Positions 19,475 through 30,047 of a stretch of 60,000 nt of DNA are shown here, piece by piece. The DNA lies in NCBI GenBank assembly GCA_949358305.1, contig OX442322.1:7814001-7874000 (forward strand). The letters are read 5' to 3'. The first letter of the stretch is position 1. Each line of letters opens with the position of its first letter. The translations under genes and the position numbers were made by a program. Under the pieces are notes generated by a model, which saw only the letters and a program-made list of their open reading frames with translations, did not search any database and was not told where the DNA came from. The stretch is from Strigamia acuminata (Eukaryota; Arthropoda; Chilopoda; Geophilomorpha; Linotaeniidae).

Positions 19475-19793
19475 CAGTCAGCGCACGGTATCTTGATGCT
19501 AAATTCGTACTGCGCATCGCATTCTGCGCAGACGATTTTCTAATTCCAGTTGTTATTTAGCAGTGTTAAGCCTATTATTAGGCCTAATAATGCTAAAATA
19601 AAGTAAATAAACAACAATAAACTCATCATTAAAAGTAATTCACACAGTATGACCAAAATATTTGTTTTATTTTATCATTGATAGGCCTAATATTAGGCTT
19701 AATACTGCTAAATAACAACTGGAATTAGAAAATCGTCTGCGCAGAATGGGATGCGCAGTACGAATTTAGCATCAAGATACCGTGCGCTGACTG
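19475..19793. mobile_element. MITE with about 118-bp inverted repeats (Tc1/mariner-like)
   Basis: Terminal inverted repeats start CAGTCAGCGCACGG and remain nearly identical for about 118 bp per arm, with a short unique centre. TA flanks both ends (19473-19474, 19794-19795), the target used by Tc1/mariner transposases. It has no coding capacity. Compared with the family E leader, the interrupted sequence continues on either side. Confidence 0.88.
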
Positions 19794-19796
19794 TAG

Positions 19797-20270
19797 TTTC
19801 AAGTTGAATAAGCTGTCAGTAGAGTCAAAATTTAATGTTAGGAGTTATTGGCGTGTTTTGTTGCAAAACGAACCGTCAATTGTTTTCAAAAGAGTTTATT
19901 GGCGTGCTTTGTTGCAAAACAAACCGTCAATTATTTTCAAACTGTGCAGGGTAATTGTGTCACGTTTTATTTACGTACACAAAAACCGCTCAAATTTTTG
20001 GTCATCCTCGATTGGCCAAACATTTGATATTCTAAAATTCTCACGTGTCACCAAGGACCGTGAAAATTGAGTGCTTTTTGGGGGATAAAATAAAAAAGTT
20101 TATTCTCTTTAAAGTTAAAACAAAAACCGTGAAAATTGAGAAATTTTTGGGGGATAAAATAAAAAGGTTTATTCTCTTAAAAATTAAAACAAAGTTGAAT
20201 TGTCATGCCCGTTTTTATCTGTTCTTTCCAAATTTCACAGCCGAATTTTTTGTGAGAGAGGACAGAGAAA
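19797..20270 (+). other. BEL-B leader before gag, with tandem duplication and acceptor-like site
   Basis: The end of ORF0 (to 20070) is followed by two copies of a 69-bp unit (starting 20058 and 20127) built round CCGTGAAAATTGAG and GGGGGATAAAATAA; family E has one such block (near 58050). TTCTTTCCAAATTTCACAG ends at 20240 and looks like a 3' splice site. GAGAGGACAGAGA (20255-20269 region) then leads into the gag ATG. Confidence 0.6.
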
Positions 20271-21539
20271 ATGGCGGAACCTACAATGAGAGATCTTCTA
20301 ACTGAGGATCAAATCGAAGTGCAACAACAACGTTGGGAATCGCAAGTCACTGCAATGAATCATCTGTTGTCTATATCGGAGAAGACAGCAGATCCAGGTG
20401 AACTGGAAGCGCTGGTGCAAACTGCTTACCCAAAAGAAACGAGAATAGTCGGTGCGCTGAATGATCTACAGGAATATTCGGACCACGGCTATTATCTGGA
20501 ATGCATTGACAAGCTTGAGACTATGCAAGCAAGAGTGGATCTTCTTCGCACGAGATACGAAATTTCAAAGCGATCACTTCCAACTTTGGGAGGAAGATTA
20601 AATACGTCGACAAGCTCAAATCAGAACACAACCTTGAACGCGACAGCAACGTTTAGAAAAAATTCGAAGCTGCCCAAACTGGATTCCGTAAAATTCGACG
20701 GAGATATTTTGAAGTACAGAACATTCAAAAGCAACTTCGAGACCTCCGTACACAAGGATCCAGACCTGAGTAACATTGAAAAACTCCAGTATTTACAAAC
20801 TATGTGTACTGGAGAAGCGGCAATTCTCATCTCAACTTTTCCCCTGATCGAGGAATCCTATGACCTTGCAAGAGAAGAACTCGAAAGACATTTTGGTGAT
20901 GAGGATGCACAACAAACTGCGTTAATAAAATCAATTCGAGAATTAAAGGTGGTTTCGAGTATTTATCCAACAAAAGCGATAAAAACAAACTTGACCAAGA
21001 TTTCTGCGACTATTAGACTTTTAGAGCAACTTAAAATTCCTATTCAGACTTCGGGAGCTTTCTTATTGCCCGACATAATTAGCAAGTTTCCAACTTCAAT
21101 GGCATTAAGATTTTACCAGGTTCACGGAATTCAAAATAAGAACATTGTTACGTTGCTCAATTTCTTTGTGAATGAAGTTGCGATGGCCGAACGAACTGAA
21201 AACGTTTCGGAAAAATCGAAAAAAGACAAGAATGAAAAATCGGACGTAGAGAAAACGAAAGTGAAAGGTTCAATGACCACGTGCGCAGCTACTCAAGACG
21301 CCAAGCAGTCTACTAGTGCCAAAACAAAGAATGAAACGAAATCTGACAGCAAGAGTGTGCCTTCAAGGACAAGCAAGTGCATTTTTTGTGATGATGAACA
21401 TTTAAACGGCTCTTGTAAAAAGGATTTCGAAATCAACGCGAAAATCGAAATAGTAAAGAAAAACAGACTGTGTTTTAACTGTTTCAGAACTGGACATAGA
21501 GTGGGAGACTGCAAGGTCAAATTTTCTTGTAAACATTGT
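20271..21539 (+). CDS. gag: BEL-B gag, 5' part of gag-pol, cut by the inverted copy
   Basis: 423 codons from ATG (MAEPTMRDLL) through the DUF1759-type capsid region and zinc knuckles near residues 370 (CIFCDDEHLNGSC), 401 (CFNCFRTGHRVGDC) and the start of the third at 421 (CKHC). The frame then enters the LTR of the inverted element at 21540 and stops at 21632. The rest of the same polyprotein is at 43931-47895; seven bases of the third knuckle are missing between the two parts. Gag would bind and package element RNA. Confidence 0.93.
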
Positions 21540-22338
21540 TGTTGCAGGTCAACAAGACAGATAGAAAGGAATGGCGATGCGTATCCAAATTCAAGACACT
21601 TGAGCTCGCCCAAGGTCGTATGGCGTGGCTAGTACGAAAATCGCACTGGAGAGCAATAAATCCGCAACAAATGGCATTGTTGTACCGCTGGAACAATGTG
21701 GAGAACACCTGCACCAAGTATCCAATAGGTGGCGGAAACATAAGTTGGCCTGAGAATTTTTAAACTACTCACTACACATTGAATGTGTTTGAAAATAAAC
21801 CTAAAACAAGAGCTAATAAAACACAACACATTTATTCAAAGGTTGGTTAATAACTGAAGAAATTACAGCAATTAGATTGGTTCTTAGAGAACCGCACATG
21901 CGCAGTACCGAATATGGCACGCGCCAGGCCGATAGCGGCGAAATACAGATACACGAAAGATTCCGTTACCATGGTAACGGAGGAAACAAGATTACGGCAA
22001 AGTTGGCATTTGCTTAAAAATGCACTAAAAATACATTGAATTACATTGAAATGACCACAAGAATGCGGTGAACAAGAAAGCTAATCACAACAATGTCCAA
22101 AAACACGTTAAACAATGAGATATTTGCAATAAACCGATCTCGGAAAGAAAGGATTGAAAAATAGCCAATCACAGGCTTCGAAAATTACATAACGATCACA
22201 TTTGAATTTCGATCGGTACAAAAGCACAAAATTATCAAAGAATACATACTGAATAATAACGCAATGTAATAGTAAATGCAAATTATGTTATATAAAATAC
22301 AAAAATAACGGTTACATTGTGTAATCGTCGCTTGGGAC
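21540..22338 (-). repeat. BEL-B 3' LTR of the inverted copy, part nearest the LTR end
   Basis: Reverse complement of the second half of the 1,562-bp LTR, cut at 22338 by element C. GGAC at 22335-22338 is the target duplication. Confidence 0.92.
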
Positions 22339-23085
22339 TGTAGCAAACAACCTTGGATCTCACAGGGGAGGACTGGCGAATTGGTCACCAAACTCTGGAA
22401 ACCGCCCGAGACTGTATAGTGGTTGATGAAACAAGCTGAAATCCTTTCTCTGAGCCCAAGCCTAACTTGAAGAAGGATTAGGCCTGACTGCATGAAACTA
22501 GGCCTAACTGCATTTAGATGAAGTGATTGGCAAAACCTCTTTAGCTGCTGGGTAGAAATTCTGTGCTCCCAGGGAGGAGGAGAGCAGGCAAAGCTCTCTA
22601 CTCACAAGTCATCCTGTTTATTGAAGTAAAATAAACCCAGGAATAATTTATCCAAAGAAGGAGGAAAAACATCAACTGGCTTTAATACTTAACAACTGAT
22701 AACAACTGAGTTGCTTCTTTAGCAACCTACTCTTAACAACTGGTCACCTGATTACAATAAATGTCAGTGACCAAACAATACAGATTTGAATAATAACAAT
22801 AGTGCCAACAAGGTTTCCGTATATAGACAACAGATGTCAAACTTAACATAAATAAAGGCAAAACTTAACCTAACACCTTGAAAACAGTATGACCTGTGCA
22901 AACAGCACTTCACTTAAACTTAACAGATAATTCAAAGGCTAAAACTAACATTAACTGCACTCAAAACACAATGCTGAGCCCAAACCCCAATTGCCACCAA
23001 AAGAGGGCGCAAAGTGTCACAAACCTTAACCCGTAACAACCATACAATAACAAAGGTAAAAGCTTAGATTAACAACCCTTAATAT

Positions 23086-23587
23086 TGTTACGCGTTAGAG
23101 CCGTACCGTGTATCGGCTGGCTCTGCTCGCTCTGTTTAGGCATTTAATGCAATGAATTCTCACTAGACGGCGCTGTGCACCTAATTAGATGCACAGACCG
23201 TTCAACTTAGTTGATAGGGAGAAAAGGAGTTTACTTAGTGAGTTGATTAAGCCAGAGAGCTCAGATCTCTTTTGATTCTCAAACTGTTACCTTCACCTAC
23301 TACTGCCAGCCGGTTGACGGTCAGGCAGGACTAGGTTTCTTAAACTGAATTGAATTGACAACAGCATCATCCTTATTTAGTTATTTATTTGATTTGAATG
23401 AATGATTTATATTTTAGGTTAATAAATGAACAAATGTAATAAGAGCTGTTGACCGAACATTTACATGAGTAAATGTCCGACTTTGAATAATAAAGCCAAT
23501 AGGCATTTTACATATAAAACCCTGTGTCATTCTTGATTAACTTCATGTCACGTAGGACTAAATCAATCCCCATTTAGCCACGTAACA
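23086..23587 (+). mobile_element. solo LTR (502 bp), possibly Gypsy type
   Basis: TGTTACGCG...CCACGTAACA with ATAT on both sides (23082-23085, 23588-23591); the other LTR of element C has the empty site CTTAATATTGG. An AATAAA-containing block near 23490 suggests plus orientation. The 4-bp duplication would suit Gypsy; no internal sequence remains, so the family is not proven. Confidence 0.85.
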
Positions 23588-24060
23588 ATATTGGTAATTT
23601 ATACAAACAATAACTAGTAAATATTCCCTATGTCCAGGTCTCCTCAAAACCCCAAAAGAAATAATAACAGGGCAACAGTGCAGCACCAAATCCAAGATGG
23701 CGACCATGCAACTGCTAAAATGACGTGAATGGAGCCAAACAAGGTCGCGAGCGACTCACAGGCCTTCTCAACGATGGATCTTCGTCTTAGAACGGTCAGT
23801 ACAGCTTTCCCAGTGCTTGGGCATTGAAACCCGACCAATTCAACTCATTTGCAGGACCCACACGACCACGAGAGGCGTCGCAAGGCGTACGCTCACGCCC
23901 GACGCTCGCAAACGCTCACAAACGATGTCCAACGCCCATCCAGCGACCCAAGACACCTGTGGACTACCTTAAACACCAATACAAGTTAGTATAAATTAAA
24001 TCACAAGCAAAATAAGCACCAAAAACTACAATTGTGCTTATTTCAGGTTCTTCCCATCTC

Positions 24061-24126
24061 CCAGTTCACTTGCGCTATGGCGGCCATCTTGCCGATGCAC
24101 GCCTATCTCCTTCGCAAGTGAACTGG
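24061..24126. promoter_or_regulatory. 14-bp stem inverted repeat round a YY1-like site in the element C LTR
   Basis: CCAGTTCACTTGCG (24061-24074) and CGCAAGTGAACTGG (24113-24126) are perfect complements; the loop contains ATGGCGGCCATCTTG. The right LTR has the same at 31109-31174. Confidence 0.7.
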
Positions 24127-26809
24127 AAACAGGAGAGAACTTACAAATACTAGAAATAACTCAGAAACGTGAAAAAGACACATAAATTAATTACAAAAGA
24201 CTAAAAACACAACTTTCAAACATTCCAGGTGTGGCAGGCGAAGTGACAACCCTCTTGAACTACCAGGATCGTGACAACAAAGCGGCAAACCAACTGGGCA
24301 TGTCAGATATGTGTTAAAAATCTATCTAAACTTGACAACAAAATTAAAAAGCCTTTTCTTTCTTTCAGAAGATGAACAACGTGAAATCTCCAGATCCTTT
24401 TTGTTGCGTTCTTGCTCGCAACATCGCTGCCGGCCAAAAAAGAAGAGAGCAGCCGCCCTGAAGGAACCGCATTCATGAAGAAAAGACCGAGCATACTGAC
24501 TTTCACCATGCCTATATCCCTTGGCAAGAATCCACAACGAATCATAGAACCCCTTTTCCCAAATCGAAAATATATTGACTCTTCTGTTAACAATACATTA
24601 ACATGAACAGGAGCGGGTCCCCTGAAACGAGAAGATCCTAGACATACTGCAAAATAACCGGACTCTAACCTGCAACTCGTAATACAAAGAAACGACTAAC
24701 AATCACAAAAAAAAGAGCTTGTCTCTCCCATAGAGATTGACCTGCAGTCAACTTTGGGAAACTGAGACCCCCAACCAATGGGGTCAGTCAACGACAAGAC
24801 ACCACTAAACCACAAATAACCTTAAAGCTAAACTAACAAACCGACTTCTCATACACTTCCTTTAAGAGGTAGTTTGAATCCTCAGACAAAATTCGCCCCT
24901 AAAGACACCGACTTACGCAAGCACCTGAGCTCAGCCATTGATCCATTCAGGAAGCCTGCCAAAGTTGACATCAAACTGAAACGAAAATGCCGCAGAAAGC
25001 TAAAGCAGATTCCTATCTAACTAAGCAAAAAACAACCAATTCATCGTTGGGACGCCAAGCGACCAACCTAAACAGGCGATCAACTCACGACTTGATGGTA
25101 AACAACCAGCCAAGCCAGCGACCGTCCACTCAGGCGGCAACTCACTGCAAAGATAAACTCGTGCCCAATTTCCTTTAAACTAAATATCTTCCACTAGAAA
25201 GAACTAAACTAAACTGTGTAATGAACCAAAATAACAATTGGAACCAATAATACGCAATGTCAAAGAACACACCCCCAGTCTAACTACACCTGAAAAATCA
25301 AGAAAACTGTGCTCACTTTTTAAAAAACAGTTACCTGTTGACATTGCAGAAAACGAAACCCCTCCCTTAGTGAAATCTTCATTCAAACCTCTCTAGAACT
25401 CTCACAACGAGAAGCGGCCACTTAAATTTAAGACAAGTAACTTCAATCGTGCCCCACCCGACTAGTAGTACAAAATCTTTTCTCAATTTTTTTCCACTAC
25501 AAGCAGGGCTCTGCTAAACTAACACAAGACAAGCCAAAAATTTGAATCTAAGAGCGCACAACACATAATTCCTTTTTTTAACGAAAAACTAGGGGTATCC
25601 CCTGACACCGCGAATTATCCTCAATGCTTTCTCCTCATTCGACCTTCTCTCTGGCTAACATCTCAGCTAAACCTTCCTTCCTATCATAACCCATTTTCTT
25701 CCCGACAGAAGAAGAATGCTGCCACGGCGTTTAAACCACTAATGCCGGAGCCAGAAAAGGTCGAAAAAAAACAACATCTGTGAATTTCTTTGTGAGAGAA
25801 ACCCACCTTTTAAAGGTATAAACTATGAATTAACTAACCTTTGACTAACTAAGCTTTTATCTCAGAAGACTTCCGCGAGTATCTGATACGCCACTAACCT
25901 CAACCCCATGGTCGTGTGACCGTCAGACTCGTCGCAAAAAGCTCCGAAATCAAACACTAACAAAAAAGGCTAATTACTAATTTCTACTATATCGTCGCCT
26001 CTAAGTTCTCCTATTGGAAGCTAGCCCAAGGGGACTCGAAATCACGACTTACTCTTCATTTCTAACCTCTGCCCTTTTCTCTCATGAACCCCAAAAAAAC
26101 TTGTGCACCTGTGTTCAGCCAAAAACACTTGTGCTTCTCTGCTCAAAACTTTGGGTAGGAGGGGGCGTGAAAACAAGTTGCGATCCACTCAACTTTGATC
26201 GCACATCTCCCAATGCTTGACGCATCTGACGAATTAACTGACTCAATCTCATGCATAGGCAAAAAGAAACCCGGATCCAAAGGAGGAGAAGACTTCCTTG
26301 CACAATCTAAGTACCAAGGCAAAGTTTACTGCCCATCTCGGACGAGCAATGGACAAGACCGAAAGTTGAACAGTGCTCAGAAGCTCAGGAGAACGTGAGC
26401 AACAGGAATTAAAGTATGGTGATGAAGTTCACCCTCTAAAACCGATTAGCTCCTCGTGTATTGGGTCCAATAACACGAGTGTCCACCAGAGAACCAACAC
26501 GCCCAAAAAACAGTTCCGTTCCATCCCCCGCGAGACCGAAACCATGCCCCGACTGACGAGGACCCTCAAGAACTTTACCCCATGCACCTTGAGTAAGTAT
26601 ACGAAACTAAACCAAAAAAAAACGCGTGGCTCTGCCTAAAAGAGAAAAGAATATAGAATCCCTGGCCCTTTCTCACATCAAGGTTGTTGGACTCGCACCT
26701 TGTCACTAAGGGCGAGTGTACCCTGTCCTAGAACAACCGAGAAAGTGAAAGAACTCTGCTTCTGGGCTCCTAACCTTTCACTAACCCTAATGCTTGCACA
26801 AAAGTGCTT

Positions 26810-27003
26810 GCTTAAGCCTGATAGACTAAACTATCAATCGCTTAAGAACCTCTAATTCGCTTAAGCCTGACGGACTTAACTATCATCCGCTTAAAAAACC
26901 TCTTATTCGCTTAAGCCTGACGGACTGAACTATCATCCGCTTAAGACCATCTAATTGCTTAAGCCTGACTGACTTAACTATCATCCGCTTAAGACTCTCT
27001 AAA
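26810..27003. repeat. tandem repeat, four units of about 49 bp
   Basis: Units start GCTTAAGCCTGA at 26810, 26859, 26909 and 26957 and carry ACTATCATCCGCTTAA. They diverge slightly. Confidence 0.85.
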
Positions 27004-27004
27004 T

Positions 27005-27150
27005 GCTTTTTCTATGGGTTTGTTGGGCCACCGTTAACCAACTAAAACCTTTTTCTTTGGGTTTGTTGGGCCACCGTTAACCAACTAAAAGCTTTTTTCC
27101 AACTCGGGGTTCGACGGACCAACTGTTAACCGACTAAAGCCCTTTTTCTA
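27005..27150. repeat. tandem repeat, three units of about 43-48 bp
   Basis: Units contain GGGTTTGTTGGGCCACCG followed by TTAACCAACTAAA; the third is more diverged (GGGGTTCGACGGACC, TTAACCGACTAAA). Confidence 0.75.
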
Positions 27151-29747
27151 TTGTTCAGTTCGACTGACTTTGGTTAGCAGTGCAAAATAAACCTATGCAA
27201 GTGACCGTTAACTCAACACTCACATGTTAATGCTAATTCCCTATCCAACGCGACTCTTGTAACGAGATCTCACATGCTTATCACGTTACACATTGCAACG
27301 TCACGAGGCAGCTTTGGGAATTTGAGGGTTGACTGACGAATGCCCCGCCCTATCGGCGTACTTCAACAACCTCTCTTTTCTGTTTTGACAAATAAGACTT
27401 ATCTCTCTTTGGCTCTTTCTAACCTTAATCCGAACCAACGGGGCTTATTGTCCTCTTTCTTCTCCTACTGCCACTCTGACTGCAAGGCAATAGGCCTTGG
27501 CTCTTTGAACCCCAGTCCCAGAATGTATCCAAGAACTGAGTGTGGGACAACACTGGAATCCATTGTGAGTGGACTACTTAACTATGCTACAACTAAATTC
27601 CCTAAGAAACAAATTCGGAAAACTATCTTAACTTAAACCGCAGGAACAACAAGTCTTCAAAAGAGAGAGAAGTGCTGCGTTTCTTTTTCCAAAAATGAAA
27701 TTCTAAAACATCCTCAAACACTACCTCTCTCGCTGGCTTTGCTGACCAACCATTGTTCCATTCGTCAACGCGGCACTCTGCTCCGCCAACCGCAAATGGC
27801 TAAGCGCCAAATGGGTGCTCGAACAAGCAGGTTAACTAATCGCACAAAAAAAAACCCGAATATGTAACTTTCTATTTCTTATAAAGACAACTTTCAATAA
27901 AAAATAAATTTAAAGACTGTTAACCTCTAATATCTAATTCTACAACTTTGGAGTCTCGAAAAATGCTCTTACAACCCTGATCTGATCAATTAAGCGCCCT
28001 TATACCCCTTCCAACCACACAATGTGCAAGGTGGAGACTGCACTTACTAACATCAATTGTCTCGAATTTGAAAGACTGACCCTAATGGACGATCGTTTCA
28101 CCCTGAACAAGCCCCAACATGCAGTAACTAACTTTCCAAAAAGGGGGGTACCCACCCAACTGATCTACAAGCGCCCTCGCAAAGACGCTTGGTGGCTGCG
28201 AACTTAACAAGCAATTTTCCCCAAAACTCTGAACTAACTTATAACTAAAAGGTTTACCCCGAGAAAATAATGACAAACCCAGTAACGCATCCAAACTTCC
28301 TAACCAATTGTGAACGCACTAAAACAAAGGTACAACACGCTGGAAGTGGGAACATCTACAAATTCTTAGCAGTAACTTCTCAAAAACCTTTTATCACAAA
28401 CGAGACTGAATGGAGGACTGATTCCTAAATTTCCGCTTTCTCTAATTAAACAGCTAGTGTGGCTTATCTTATCTCAACCCACGCACAGGTTCTTCTGAAA
28501 AACCTCACACACTAACACCTGCTTAAACAATCAACTAAATAATACGGAAGTCCCCCAAAATACAATCAAAACGCACTCTTCCATGTGGTCAGTCCACTGA
28601 AAGGCTGGCGGACAAACACGGCGGCCATTGAGACGGGATCCCTCGCCTCCACTCTCCCACGCAACCCAATATAACTGGCTGAGTGTAGTAGGGGAGAAGG
28701 AGCGACCACTCGATTGCCACAACCGAAAGAACAAGCAAACGAGCGCGGGACCGCTTCTCATCAGCCTCAAACATGGCCAATCTGCCGTCAGTCAACCTAA
28801 CAGTTCACAATAGACCTGACCTCAAAACTTAATCAACTCTTAAAGCTAGAAAGAACTTCAAACACAAGCAAACAAAATTTTAGACTGAGAGAAGTGTCCA
28901 AGTGCTTACAGCCTTTCAAAATATTATAACCAAACTTATTTCGAAAATTCAGGAGCGTGGCTCTTTCTCAAATTGCTTGAGCAAGGGGACCATACTCTCA
29001 GGTCGCTCCCACGCAAAGCACCGAGTCTGCTCACACAGTAAAACGTTAAACATAACTGCCTGTATCAACTTCAAAACCAAAAAACCAAACACCGCAAAAG
29101 CACCTGGATAAAACTCTCAATCTTAACAAACTTCTTTCTAAACTAATAAAAGCAAAGCTTGTCTTCTTTCTTTTCTGCCCTGACGGCAGGCGTCCACCTT
29201 CCCGTACGACTTGGCGTTAATGCTCAGTTGACTGGAGCGTGACTTGTTATTTGACTTGTCTGCACCGACCAGCAACCCGCTTGCACCGCTAACTGTCCAG
29301 CCGTCTTCATCGTCCTGATGTGCCAACCACATGATGCGACCTTGCAACCACAAGCTCCTTGAAGACAATTGCATTGTCCCGCTCAGCTTGACTTGACTCG
29401 TACACACCACACTGACACCTCCTGGACAAGCTCAACAACAGGAAGGCAAAACTAAATTCTAACTTAATTCAAACAGAAACTCCCCTGCTTTAAGCAGTTA
29501 TATGGAGTGCAAAACTTAAACGCTAACTTAAATACAAAAAAGCACACTTCCCCTCCCCCCAGAAGGAACACATCAAAAACCCAGAAAACAGCCCACCAAA
29601 AATACACTTTAATAACTAAAAATGTTCTTCTTCTTTCAGGCTGTAGCTGTTCAACTTGCACATTGCGTTGTGTTTGACTTGGCAGACTCAGGACGTCAAT
29701 GGCCGCTCTCACGTGACTCTCTGGCGTGCGCACTTGATGCCGGCCGC

Positions 29748-30047
29748 TCACGGAACCAGCCGTACAAACGAACCAACTGGCACGCACCAACCCACTTGAA
29801 TCACTTGCTGAACATCCAAATGACCTCTTTTCCATGCGCGCTGTACACACGTGCACGAAATCCTGGAATCACGGTACCAAAAAACAGCTCCTTGTAGCAA
29901 ACAACCTTGGATCTCACAGGGGAGGACTGGCGAATTGGTCACCAAACTCTGGAAACCGCCCGAGACTGTATAGTGGTTGATGAAACAAGCTGAAATCCTT
30001 TCTCTGAGCCCAAGCCTAACTTGAAGAAGGATTAGGCCTGACTGCAT
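29748..30047 (-). CDS. element C leader ORF across the primer-binding site
   Basis: A 99-codon frame whose ATG lies in the LTR (30047); it crosses the LTR end and primer-binding site (translated WYRDSRIS) and stops in the leader. The position equals that of ORF0 in families A and B, and the frame relative to AGGATT of the primer-binding site is the same, but beyond that I see no convincing protein similarity. It may be a decayed ORF0 or chance. Confidence 0.25.
   Translation of the reverse strand: MQSGLILLQVRLGLRERISACFINHYTVSGGFQSLVTNSPVLPCEIQGCLLQGAVFWYRDSRISCTCVQRAWKRGHLDVQQVIQVGWCVPVGSFVRLVP
29858..29879 (-). other. element C primer-binding site, tRNA-His-like
   Basis: Minus strand TGGTACCGTGATTCCAGGATT(T), 13 nt from the LTR. 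It matches the tRNA-His complement with one substitution and two extra T. Confidence 0.65.

Larger units (their letters stand above)
18751..20070 (+). pseudogene. BEL-B leader ORF (ORF0), interrupted by a MITE
   Basis: The frame opens with an ATG in the LTR (18751), crosses the LTR end and the primer-binding site (LVAVTRIPS) and stays open to 19560, where it stops inside an inserted MITE. The MITE plus its TA is 321 bp, so the same frame resumes after it and runs from 19797 to a stop at 20068-20070. Without the insert it would be roughly 330 codons. The part after the primer-binding site aligns with ORF0 of family E: VTRIPS, EFF, AT.EQYVR.SS, WITQR.VL.S.FAPGIIAF, then near the C-terminus NE, F..C, SRF.YV.K and FW. 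Hydrophobic stretches CLYGILVVAFVGF and LLKCFFIACLVL suggest membrane association. A 17-residue block ([RV]YWR[VA]LLQN[EK]PSI[VI]FK) is tandemly duplicated. No known family is recognised. Confidence 0.6.
22339..24423 (-). repeat. element C 3' LTR (1,579 bp plus a 506-bp insertion)
   Basis: Without the inserted solo LTR and its duplicated ATAT it has the same 1,579-bp length as the right LTR. Ends TGTAGCAAAC and GCTCGCAACA as read on the plus strand. YY1-like blocks lie at 23693-23705 and 24077-24091, and AATAAA lies near the GTGAGT at 22605-22600. Confidence 0.9.
24424..29747 (-). other. element C interior, no coding capacity seen
   Basis: No frame longer than about 100 codons and no retroviral motif on either strand. 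The plus strand is rich in A and C over most of the length. The 3' end (24424 onward, minus strand) reads GGCCGGCAGCGA directly before the LTR, like the end motif of BEL-B. Two short tandem arrays are listed separately. I see no host gene fragment. Confidence 0.6.

Noticed and set aside
23644-23838. 64-codon frame in the element C LTR
   Set aside because: Identical in both LTRs of one element, with no related frame in BEL-A at the same place; probably chance.
28531-29856. Several 70-130-codon frames in the element C interior as genes
   Set aside because: They overlap on both strands, lack recognisable motifs, and have low complexity or chance-like composition.
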